Assembly: GCA_041671765.1 (NCBI GenBank) | Contig: JBAZAX010000045.1 | Location: 1-7,051, forward strand | Reading direction: 5' to 3' | Length of the DNA: 7,051 nt | Origin: JBAZAX01 sp041671765 | Lineage (GTDB): Bacteria > Babelota > Babeliae > Babelales > RVW-14 | Shown: positions 1 to 5,884 of the stretch, in pieces | How positions within the stretch are numbered: position 1 is the first letter of the stretch | Layout of the letters: each line of letters starts with the position of its first letter | Made by a program: the position numbers and the translations under genes | The notes under the pieces: model-generated | Told to the model about the DNA's origin: nothing | The model's database searches: none | The model's input: only the letters and a program-made list of their open reading frames with translations

Positions 1-1563
1 TCCAGTGGGATTACGGCGTTTTTTAGGTGTTTCAATTTTACGTTTTCCTGATATAAATGATCCGGTCAAAGAATTTGGATTTTTAGCAACTTCTTTAGGT
101 GTTCCAACTGCTGTGATTTCTCCACCCAAAATTCCTGCACCCGGCCCCATGTCAATTAAGTAATCCGCTTGATTTATGGTGTCCATATCGTGTTCAACGA
201 CGACGACAGAGTTGCCCTGATCGCGTAACATTCTGAGTGTTTTTATTAATCTGTCATTATCACGTTGGTGAAGTCCGATACTTGGTTCATCAAGTATATA
301 GAGTACTCCGCTAAGAGCAGATCCGATTTGTGTGGCAAGTCGAATTCGTTGTCCTTCACCGCCGGAAAGTGTTCTTGCCGTACGTGTTAAATTTATATAA
401 GAAAGCCCAACGTTTTTCAAAAAAGTTAAGCGATTTATAATTTCTCGGAGTAATGGCTCGGAGATTTCTTTTTGCTCTCCGGAAAAATTAATTTTCTGTA
501 GAAACTCTAGTAATTTGTCTACCGGCATTGAGCAGAATTCGTGAATGTTTTTATCATGAATTTTTATAGCCAAAGCTTCATCATGCAAGCGTTTGCCTTG
601 GCAATATTCACAAACTCGCTCTTGAGCATGAAAGCTCCAGTAAGAAGATGGTCCGAATTCATCATTAGATTTTGCAATTGCGGACTCTGATTCATAAGTA
701 AATCCTAGTCCGTGACAATTTTTACATGCTCCAATCGGAGAGTTGAACGAAAAAAATCTAGGTTCGATTTCCGGGAATGATCGCACACAATCAAGACAGA
801 TGCGTTTTGATGAAAAAAGTTGTATGTTCCCATCATCTGTAATCACTCCGCACAATCCGCCATTTAATTCGAAAGCTTTTTCGACGGCCTCTTGAAGTCG
901 AGCTGATTCATCGGGGCTTACCTCAATTTTATCAATAACAATTCCGACATCATGCTTATATGTTTTTGGTAATTTTAAATTTTGAATTTCAGATAAATCT
1001 TTAAATTTATATTCTGTTCCGTCAATTAAGAATCGATAATAGCCATTCCCAAAAAATTTTGCTAAATCTCCTGCGAATTCACCTTTTTTTTGGACGGCGA
1101 TTGGGGCAGCAATTGTGACTGTTTTACCCGAAAATTTTGTAATAATAACATGAGTAATTTTTTGTGGTGATTCAGCTTTAATTGGAATATTACATGATGG
1201 GCAGTGTGGAATACCTACGCGTGTAAATAAAACGCGCATGTAATCATAAATTTCAGTAATTGTTCCAACGGTAGAGCGGGGGTTATAACCTACGGTTTTT
1301 TGGTCAATAGCAATTGCAGGACATAAACCTTCTATTTTTTCAACGTCAGGTCGTTTGGATATTCCTAAAAATTGACGTGCGTAAGACGATAAAGATTCTA
1401 CATATCGTCTTTGTCCCTCGGCGTATAACGTATCCATTGCAAGTGTACTTTTGCCCGAGCCTGAAGGTCCCGTAATAACAACGAGTTTTTCTTTTGGAAT
1501 CTCAACTGAAATGGATTTTAAATTATGATCTTTAGCTTTTGATACTTTTATTACTTTGTCCAT
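1..1563 (-). CDS. uvrA: Excinuclease ABC subunit A, N-terminal 521 residues (3' part outside window)
   Basis: UvrA is the damage-sensing ATPase of bacterial nucleotide excision repair; it works as a dimer, scans DNA and loads UvrB. The translation is unmistakable: Walker A GPSGSGKS at residues 32-39, then YVESLSSYARQFL, the NPRSTVGTITEIYDY stretch, an ABC signature LSGGEGQRIRLA at 399-410, Walker B with VLYILDEPSIGLHQRD at 420-435 and the switch histidine in VVVEHD near 458. Cysteine pairs at 121/124, 256/259, 280/283 and 318/321 match the zinc sites. The UvrB-binding region (about 120-250) is present. The reading frame runs off the left edge just after SGKRKIETPKKRR, where the second ATPase half would begin; the usual total is about 940 residues. 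Start: ATG at 1563, preceded 9 bases upstream by a G-run (1573-1577). Oddities: only 30 residues separate GLG (285-287) from C318, where other UvrAs have about 110 (insertion domain missing), and the signature has Gly404 for the usual Ala. Identity is very secure. Confidence 0.97.
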   Translation of the reverse strand, partial: MDKVIKVSKAKDHNLKSISVEIPKEKLVVITGPSGSGKSTLAMDTLYAEGQRRYVESLSSYARQFLGISKRPDVEKIEGLCPAIAIDQKTVGYNPRSTVGTITEIYDYMRVLFTRVGIPHCPSCNIPIKAESPQKITHVIITKFSGKTVTIAAPIAVQKKGEFAGDLAKFFGNGYYRFLIDGTEYKFKDLSEIQNLKLPKTYKHDVGIVIDKIEVSPDESARLQEAVEKAFELNGGLCGVITDDGNIQLFSSKRICLDCVRSFPEIEPRFFSFNSPIGACKNCHGLGFTYESESAIAKSNDEFGPSSYWSFHAQERVCEYCQGKRLHDEALAIKIHDKNIHEFCSMPVDKLLEFLQKINFSGEQKEISEPLLREIINRLTFLKNVGLSYINLTRTARTLSGGEGQRIRLATQIGSALSGVLYILDEPSIGLHQRDNDRLIKTLRMLRDQGNSVVVVEHDMDTINQADYLIDMGPGAGILGGEITAVGTPKEVAKNPNSLTGSFISGKRKIETPKKRRNPTG

Positions 1564-1572
1564 AGCTGTTTT

Positions 1573-1577
1573 CCCCC
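1573..1577 (-). promoter_or_regulatory. Ribosome binding site of uvrA
   Basis: Read on the minus strand this is AGGGGGA, ending 9 bases before the uvrA ATG. It decides the start: another ATG further upstream (1598-1600) opens only a seven-codon frame ending in TAG and is not in frame with uvrA. That second ATG also follows no comparable purine run. Confidence 0.55.
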
Positions 1578-1618
1578 TAAACTTCAAAAATTCCCCCCAT
1601 GTTTAATTACAGATATAG

Positions 1619-1647
1619 ATTTTAACGGAAAAATCCTTAGATTGCCA
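1619..1647 (-). promoter_or_regulatory. Possible uvrA promoter
   Basis: On the minus strand a TAAAAT -10-like hexamer (1619-1624) lies 17 bases downstream of TGGCAA (1642-1647), a poor match to a -35 box. It would give a leader of about 50 bases. A perfect TATAAT lies further upstream (1697-1702) but has no convincing -35 at the right distance. No LexA-type operator was recognised. The assignment is tentative because AT-rich DNA yields such matches by chance. Confidence 0.25.
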
Positions 1648-1724
1648 CCTTTTTTACTAAAGTGATGTTTTTCGAGCGAAAATGCATAAAAAATAGATTA
1701 TAAGGTAAAATCGAGCATTTTTTT

Positions 1725-2777
1725 CTAAAAACTTGCGCGGCGTTGTTGTGAAGTTCCAATAATTCCGGAAGTATCATGTTGAAAATGTCTTGCCGGATTT
1801 TTTAATTTGTAATCTTTAGGAGGATTTCCAAATGAGGTTCCATCGAAATCAGCCTTAAAATAAATTAATCCCGATAATTCAAAGTGTTTTTGATCTTCGG
1901 GATAACCTTCTTCAAGCTCTTTATTTTTTTGGTCCCTATTACCTTGAGCAAATGAGATAAAATTCGTAACTTTTTCATTAAAAGCAGGTGTGTATTCGCA
2001 GCCTTCTTCAGAATGGTATAATTCATAAATTTTGTCTAAAACATATTGAGCGTCTTCTTTGCCACCAGGAATGTACAAAACAATTTTTGGGGCCCCAAGA
2101 TATTTACATAATTCCTCTGGAGCTGTCTTTGCTTTTACCATAAGTGTTTTTGATAAAATATCTTTATTTTTATAAAGGTCACTTAAAAAACGAATCCAAA
2201 ATTTTTCATAATTTGTTTCTTTTGGCATTAAATGAATTTTATAAAGTTTTACGTCATAATGATTTTTATCATAATAATGACATTCTTCGTAGCTTTTTGT
2301 TGAACAATAGACGTCACCGAATTCACCCCATATTGTAAGATTTGTTCCGCTTGAGATGGAAATAAATTCTGCCAATGTAATTAAACGAAGTATTTTTAAG
2401 ACAAATTCAATTTTGACAGAGGTGACATATTCTTGCGGGTAATACTTATTCAAAGAATTAGATTCATTTAAGAATTTGCTAACCACACCGACCAAAACAT
2501 CTTCTTTTTTCCAAATGCCATATTGGGGATTTGTACGATAAGTTTCGATGACTCTATCAAGGTAATGGTTAAAAGCATAAATATATTTTTTTTCAAATCC
2601 TGAAAATAGGCTCTCTGCTAAGGGGCTTGCAAGTGGCGAGCGGATTGATTTAATTATGGCCTTAAGTTCTTCGGTATTTAAAAATTTTGTATTTTCCATT
2701 GTAAAAATTGATGATACAAAACTCATTTGACTAAAAAACGGTATTAAAAACGATATCAGTACATTTCTAAATTTCAT
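1725..2777 (-). CDS. Secreted protein of unknown family, 350 residues
   Basis: I do not recognise the family. The N-terminus is a typical signal peptide: MKFRN followed by a hydrophobic stretch (about residues 6-22, VLISFLIPFFSQMSFV), so the product probably leaves the cytoplasm; the cleavage point is uncertain (around SS-IF, 22-25). The mature part is mixed alpha/beta with many Tyr, Phe, Lys and Glu, and has four cysteines (158, 166, 224, 260) that could form disulfides. The region at 229-279, with KIVLYIPGG, a helix YVLDKIYELYH and then TPAFNEKVTNFISFAQGN, looks like the most ordered and probably conserved block. The tail ends QQRRASF. Start: ATG at 2777 with AAAAGG (2784-2789) 6 bases upstream; later Met codons (18, 27) would destroy the signal peptide. 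It has its own promoter candidate at 2837-2866, is divergent from the large surface protein, and lies 161 bases upstream of uvrA on the same strand. A role outside the cell is inferred from the signal peptide only. Confidence 0.85.
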   Translation of the reverse strand: MKFRNVLISFLIPFFSQMSFVSSIFTMENTKFLNTEELKAIIKSIRSPLASPLAESLFSGFEKKYIYAFNHYLDRVIETYRTNPQYGIWKKEDVLVGVVSKFLNESNSLNKYYPQEYVTSVKIEFVLKILRLITLAEFISISSGTNLTIWGEFGDVYCSTKSYEECHYYDKNHYDVKLYKIHLMPKETNYEKFWIRFLSDLYKNKDILSKTLMVKAKTAPEELCKYLGAPKIVLYIPGGKEDAQYVLDKIYELYHSEEGCEYTPAFNEKVTNFISFAQGNRDQKNKELEEGYPEDQKHFELSGLIYFKADFDGTSFGNPPKDYKLKNPARHFQHDTSGIIGTSQQRRASF

Positions 2778-2836
2778 GGTTAACCTTTTTTAAAAAAATA
2801 TTTAGTAATAAAAAGCTTTAGTTGCTATTTGTAAAA

Positions 2837-2866
2837 ATTATATCAATCAATGTTGAATAAAGGCAA
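2837..2866 (-). promoter_or_regulatory. Probable sigma-70-type promoter of the 350-residue secreted protein
   Basis: On the minus strand a perfect TATAAT (2837-2842) lies 18 bases downstream of TTGCCT (2861-2866), a 4 of 6 match to TTGACA. Transcription would start near 2830 and give a leader of about 50 bases ending in the AAAAGG ribosome site (2784-2789). This is the best promoter match in the window. Confidence 0.5.
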
Positions 2867-2930
2867 TATTTTGTCTACTTATGTTTGCATGTATTGAATT
2901 TTGCTGTTGGTTTTTTGAGAAAATACTTAT

Positions 2931-2961
2931 TTGAAATTCGATTAGGAATGCATTCTATAAA
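2931..2961 (+). promoter_or_regulatory. Possible promoter of the 892-residue surface protein, with palindrome in the spacer
   Basis: TTGAAA (2931-2936) is followed after 19 bases by TATAAA (2956-2961). The spacer is longer than ideal. It contains the perfect palindrome GAATGCATTC (2946-2955), which would sit between the -35 and -10 boxes, a place where a repressor or a spacer-twisting activator could act. The resulting leader would be about 140 bases. No better-spaced pair was found nearer to the start codon. Confidence 0.3.
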
Positions 2962-3107
2962 TGATTATCGTTTCTTAGTTTTTAAAATATTGAGAAATAT
3001 ATTTTATCTAGTCAATCTATTAGTACATGAAGATTTTGGTAAACAGGTGTAAGCGTTTTCTGAATTTCAAGTTTAACTTAATCATTTTATAAAAAAGGGA
3101 TTGCCGT

Positions 3108-5786
3108 ATGAATAAAAAAATTACGAAAATAAAGAAAAGAATCATATTTTTGCTTGTATTTTTAACATTGGTTTTGTATTGGAACGTTACCTTACCGGTA
3201 ATCACTGCTCCAGACCAAAATATTGAATTAATCACTGTGTCAGAGCCGAATGTTGAAGTAGTTCCTGTGTCAGAGCCAAAGGTTGAAGTAATTACGGTAT
3301 CTGAGCCAAATGTTGAGGTAGTAGTAGTTACTCCTGATGTTCCTGTAGTAGAAGTTGTTAATACAGATAATACTCTTATTAGAGATGATTCTACAGTAGT
3401 ATATACTCGAGCAATTTTTCCCGCTTTATTAAATGCTGTTTACATTGACACCAATAACAATATTTATTATTCATCAAATATCTCAACATCAAGTCCTACT
3501 TGGACAAAAATTGACGGGTCAGCGTACGAAATTGCTCTTGGTACCGATGGAAAAATGCTTGTGGTTGGAACAAATTATCCATCAGATGGCGTAATCTACG
3601 AATCTGCCGGAATTTCTCGTGCTTCTGCAGTATGGACAGGATTATCCGGAACGCGTGCCTCCAAAGTTGCCATGAGCACAAATGGACAGGCTGTTCACAT
3701 TAATAGCGCGCATAATATTTTTTACAGAGCAAGCTCAAGTGCTGGGTGGGTGCAAATTGATTGGCAAGGGGTAGATATAGCCATTGGGCCTGATGGCAAA
3801 ATGATTATGGCCGGTGTAAATTTTTTAAGTGCAGGGAGAAATTCTGGACAAATAGGTCAATCCAATGGAGTGGTTGGAACAAGCGGAAGCTGGAGTACAA
3901 TGGTAGGCACTGAGGCCTATAAGGTCGCCATCGGTACAGGTGGACAGTCTGTGCATATTGGTGGTAGCAACACTGTTTATTACAGAGCCAATACATCTTC
4001 CGGATGGGTTTATCAGTCAGGATTGCTTGCAAAAGAAATTGCTATGGTATCTAATGATGGATCTGGGACATTATTGTACATTGATAGTTCGGACAATAAA
4101 ATGTATTTATATAACGTGGGAACAAAAACAAAAGTTTTAATACCCCCATTCCCTGGAACTATTCCAAAAAAAATTGCAATTAATACAAATTCAACAATTA
4201 AAACAAATCTGGATGCTTTGACTTTAGCTCTTGCTTCTACGACACTTGGTATTGGAGTTTCGTCTGATGTTTGGCCTGCACAAAAAACCATGTTTTCCAT
4301 TGTTAAGTTTTTTGATAGTATTTCTTATCAGGGTGCCAATGGTGGTAATGCGATTTATGATAAACTTAAAAGTTTTTATGATGCCAGAACGACTTCAATT
4401 AATACTTCTGATTTAACATATTTAACCAATTTACGTGCATTGTTAACAGAATCTGTAGGTAAAAGTTTTTTGACTACCACTGCTGCAACCGGTGTGGTAC
4501 CACAATCAACTAATGTCTCAAACTGGTTGGCACAAGTTGTTACTGATATGACTACACCTGGCGGTACGAAATTTTTATTTGATCCAAGTAAGGGGACTGA
4601 AAAGGCATATTATGCCGCGGACAAGTGGCTGGTAAGCACTCCAAATTATATGGTCGTTAAATTTAAGGCGCAAGCAGCAAATGATATATATGTTCATTTT
4701 GTTGCCGATGCAGGTACGGCAAGTAGTACTAATTATGTGCGATTAAATATTGGGGGGCTTGGTAATACAAAAACGTGGTTGAGGAATTGTGTTAATGGTA
4801 TCCCTACCGATATCAATATAATTGCTGATGCAACTGCCGTAACTCCCTCAACTTTAACTGATTATTGGATTAAAATAATGGGGAACACATTGACGTATGG
4901 ACGATCTGTGACTGTTGGGACTAATCAGAAGGGATCATGGACGATTCCTGGTGCTTTAAAAAACCTAAAATATGTTGGATTTGGAGGATATAATCAATTG
5001 GTAACCTATACAAATATTTCGATTGCAAGTCCTAGCAATGAAGAAATAAATAAGTATGAGTTTTCAATATCTCTTGATTCTGCTAATACTCTGATTTTGT
5101 TGAATGCGTTGGTTGCAACAGGTGCATCTACTACAACCAAAGCTGTGTATAACACTTTGTCCTATCTTGCTAATTACCCGAGTGCTGCTAATTCAATTTA
5201 CACTAAAATTAAAAGTTTCTACGACGCTAAAAGTGACACAACATTATCTGCCGTTAAAGATTTGCTAGTGGCAGCTGCAGACAAAAATTTCTTGACTGGA
5301 ACTGTGGCAACGGCAACAACTCCAGCTACATTACAAAAGCTCGACATTTCTAACTGGATAATTCAGGTGACGAATGCATCTCTTAAATTAGAATTGATCT
5401 CAATTCTTGGAGATTCAACAAAATCCGGTACACCTGCACTATTAAATACTAATCTCATTTCCGTAGATAAATTTAATTTCGCAATATTCCAGGGTGCAAA
5501 TGGTGGTGATCAAATCTATGCCAAATTGCAATCGTTCTTTAATGTTCGTGGAAGTTTGAATTTAAATGATTTAAAGACATTGCTAACAAATTCTGCGACC
5601 AAGAACTTCTTAACAGCAACGCAGCAGGCAATGGTTTCTAAGTGGGCAGCGATTATAAATATAGAAGTTGAGTTAAAACCGGATATTGACGTATTAACAA
5701 AAAACAATGTAGTTAGTTTTCTAAATAATACGACAAAGGTTACAAAGGTAAGAGATCTTAGGGCCAAGCGGGCATCGTTACTTTAG
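3108..5786 (+). CDS. Membrane-anchored multidomain surface protein: stalk repeats, tectonin-like propeller, FAMeT-like domain, helical repeats
   Basis: This 892-residue protein is probably displayed outside the membrane to bind ligands, perhaps glycans. Order of parts: a basic N-terminus and one hydrophobic segment (residues 11-27), best read as a signal anchor because no good cleavage site follows; four 10-residue VEV-x-x-VSEPN stalk units (39-78); a beta-propeller (about 107-360) with recurring W...G...(E/K)(I/V)A(L/M/I)G-DG and N-x-IYY-R elements like tectonin repeats; then three helical repeats (363-478, 656-755, 757-853) sharing IY-KLKSFYDAR, LL, KNFLT and S-W. Between the first two lies a beta domain (482-642) with TPNYMVVKFKAQAANDIYVHF, IGGLGNTKTWLRN, DYWIKI and LKNLKYVGFGGY, the pattern of the FAMeT domain. 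The C-terminus is basic (VRDLRAKRASLL). Start: ATG at 3108 with AAGGGA 7 bases upstream. No enzyme active site was seen. The gene lies 98 bases before the hydrolase-fold gene. Domain names rest on pattern recognition. Confidence 0.93.
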   Translation: MNKKITKIKKRIIFLLVFLTLVLYWNVTLPVITAPDQNIELITVSEPNVEVVPVSEPKVEVITVSEPNVEVVVVTPDVPVVEVVNTDNTLIRDDSTVVYTRAIFPALLNAVYIDTNNNIYYSSNISTSSPTWTKIDGSAYEIALGTDGKMLVVGTNYPSDGVIYESAGISRASAVWTGLSGTRASKVAMSTNGQAVHINSAHNIFYRASSSAGWVQIDWQGVDIAIGPDGKMIMAGVNFLSAGRNSGQIGQSNGVVGTSGSWSTMVGTEAYKVAIGTGGQSVHIGGSNTVYYRANTSSGWVYQSGLLAKEIAMVSNDGSGTLLYIDSSDNKMYLYNVGTKTKVLIPPFPGTIPKKIAINTNSTIKTNLDALTLALASTTLGIGVSSDVWPAQKTMFSIVKFFDSISYQGANGGNAIYDKLKSFYDARTTSINTSDLTYLTNLRALLTESVGKSFLTTTAATGVVPQSTNVSNWLAQVVTDMTTPGGTKFLFDPSKGTEKAYYAADKWLVSTPNYMVVKFKAQAANDIYVHFVADAGTASSTNYVRLNIGGLGNTKTWLRNCVNGIPTDINIIADATAVTPSTLTDYWIKIMGNTLTYGRSVTVGTNQKGSWTIPGALKNLKYVGFGGYNQLVTYTNISIASPSNEEINKYEFSISLDSANTLILLNALVATGASTTTKAVYNTLSYLANYPSAANSIYTKIKSFYDAKSDTTLSAVKDLLVAAADKNFLTGTVATATTPATLQKLDISNWIIQVTNASLKLELISILGDSTKSGTPALLNTNLISVDKFNFAIFQGANGGDQIYAKLQSFFNVRGSLNLNDLKTLLTNSATKNFLTATQQAMVSKWAAIINIEVELKPDIDVLTKNNVVSFLNNTTKVTKVRDLRAKRASLL
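3221..3340 (+). repeat. Four 30-base in-frame tandem repeats encoding a VEVxxVSEPN stalk
   Basis: Units begin at 3221, 3251, 3281 and 3311 with an exact 30-base period and encode IELITVSEPN, VEVVPVSEPK, VEVITVSEPN and VEVVVVTPDV. A decayed unit (LPVITAPDQN) directly precedes them. The alternation of beta-branched residues with Ser-Glu-Pro suggests an extended, stiff spacer holding the propeller away from the membrane. Such repeats can change copy number by slippage. Confidence 0.85.
3426..4187 (+). other. Region encoding a tectonin-like beta-propeller, probably six blades
   Basis: Residues 107-360 of the 892-residue protein. Blade starts are marked by Trp at 132, 176, 214, 262 and 300, each followed about 10 residues later by an (I/V)A(L/M/I) strand, a DG or G-G turn, a hydrophobic strand and an N-x-(I/V)(Y/F)Y strand. 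The N-terminal piece AVYIDTNNNIYYS lacks its first strands and the C-terminal piece KKIAINTN lacks its last strands, so together they would make the sixth blade. Tectonin propellers (Physarum tectonins, horseshoe-crab L6 lectin) bind surface glycans; binding here is inferred. Confidence 0.65.
4194..4541 (+). repeat. Helical repeat copy 1 of the 892-residue protein
   Basis: Residues 363-478. Core elements are YQGANGGNAIYDKLKSFYDA, then LRALLTESVGKSFLT and finally VSNWLAQV. It is the longest of three copies, with about 10 extra residues (TTSINTSDLTYLTN) between the first and second conserved blocks. I do not recognise the family; helix-rich folding is inferred from composition. Confidence 0.7.
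4551..5033 (+). other. Region encoding a FAMeT-like (Methyltransf_FA-type) beta domain
   Basis: Residues 482-642 of the 892-residue protein. STPNYMVVKFKAQAANDIYV, YVRLNIGGLGNTKTWLRN, DYWIKIMGNTLTYGR, GSWTIPG and LKNLKYVGFGGY follow in the order expected of the farnesoic acid O-methyltransferase domain, a beta-sandwich module best known from animals and found in scattered bacteria. Despite the name it carries no recognisable SAM-binding motif, so methyl transfer is not proposed here. The domain sits between helical repeat copies 1 and 2. Confidence 0.6.
5073..5372 (+). repeat. Helical repeat copy 2 of the 892-residue protein
   Basis: Residues 656-755. It matches copy 1 at SIYTKIKSFYDAK, VKDLLVAAADKNFLTGT and ISNWIIQV, but its GANGG loop is replaced by PSAAN. 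It follows the FAMeT-like domain and is joined to copy 3 with almost no linker. Confidence 0.7.
5376..5666 (+). repeat. Helical repeat copy 3 of the 892-residue protein
   Basis: Residues 757-853. It has FQGANGGDQIYAKLQSFFNVR, LKTLLTNSATKNFLTAT and VSKWAAII, closest to copy 1 in the QGANGG loop and to copy 2 in length and in KNFLT. It is shortened between KNFLT and the S-x-W element. A basic 39-residue tail follows. Confidence 0.7.
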
Positions 5787-5794
5787 TAAAGTAA
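5778..5794. repeat. Perfect 17-base palindrome spanning the stop codon of the 892-residue gene
   Basis: TTACTTTA (5778-5785), a central G (5786) and TAAAGTAA (5787-5794) form an exact inverted repeat across the TAG stop (5784-5786). As RNA it could fold as a 6-pair stem with a 5-base loop, but it is almost all A-T pairs and no T-run follows, so it is not a normal intrinsic terminator. It could be a protein site or chance. Confidence 0.5.
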
Positions 5795-5814
5795 ATTCGG
5801 TTTAATGTGTTTTA

Positions 5815-5820
5815 TATAAT
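5815..5820 (+). promoter_or_regulatory. Possible -10 box ahead of the hydrolase-fold gene
   Basis: A perfect TATAAT lies in the 98-base gap, about 65 bases before the ATG at 5885. No hexamer resembling TTGACA sits 16-18 bases upstream, so this is either a weak promoter or a chance match. Without it, the gene would be read from the upstream promoter. Confidence 0.25.
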
Positions 5821-5884
5821 TCTTGTGTAAATAATTTAACAGGTGGTTTAAGAAGATAGTCGTGAAAATAATAGTGGGGTATTA

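Larger units (their letters stand above)
2778..3107. other. Divergent intergenic control region, 330 bases
   Basis: This AT-rich stretch separates two divergently transcribed genes for exported proteins. It holds the leftward promoter (2837-2866), a weaker rightward candidate (2931-2961) and a 10-base perfect palindrome (2946-2955). No tRNA, structured RNA or convincing small gene was seen. The open frame overlapping 3020-3235 on the minus strand lies partly opposite the large gene's anchor and has no coding character. Confidence 0.6.

Noticed and set aside
1668..1682. Terminator hairpin after the 350-residue gene
   Set aside because: The TTTTC/GAAAA inverted repeat has one G-C pair and no T-run on the minus strand, too weak to call.
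2144..2338. 64-codon open frame on the plus strand
   Set aside because: It lies wholly opposite the secreted-protein gene on the minus strand, and its product shows no domain or signal; a shadow frame.
1725..2777. Assignment of the 350-residue protein to a known effector family
   Set aside because: The TPAFNEKV/FAQGN block vaguely recalled HopA1-type effectors, but the order and key residues of that family were not found, so no family was named.
3020..3235. 71-codon open frame on the minus strand
   Set aside because: It overlaps the start of the large gene, mirrors its ribosome site and anchor, and has no ribosome site or family of its own.
3221..3340. CRISPR-like array
   Set aside because: The 30-base period comes from contiguous in-frame coding repeats with no unique spacers.
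4013..4300. 95-codon open frame on the minus strand
   Set aside because: It is antisense to the propeller end and first helical repeat, where both sides fit a clear protein on the plus strand.
4551..5033. Methyltransferase activity for the FAMeT-like domain
   Set aside because: No glycine-rich SAM-binding motif or catalytic pattern is visible; the domain name is historical.
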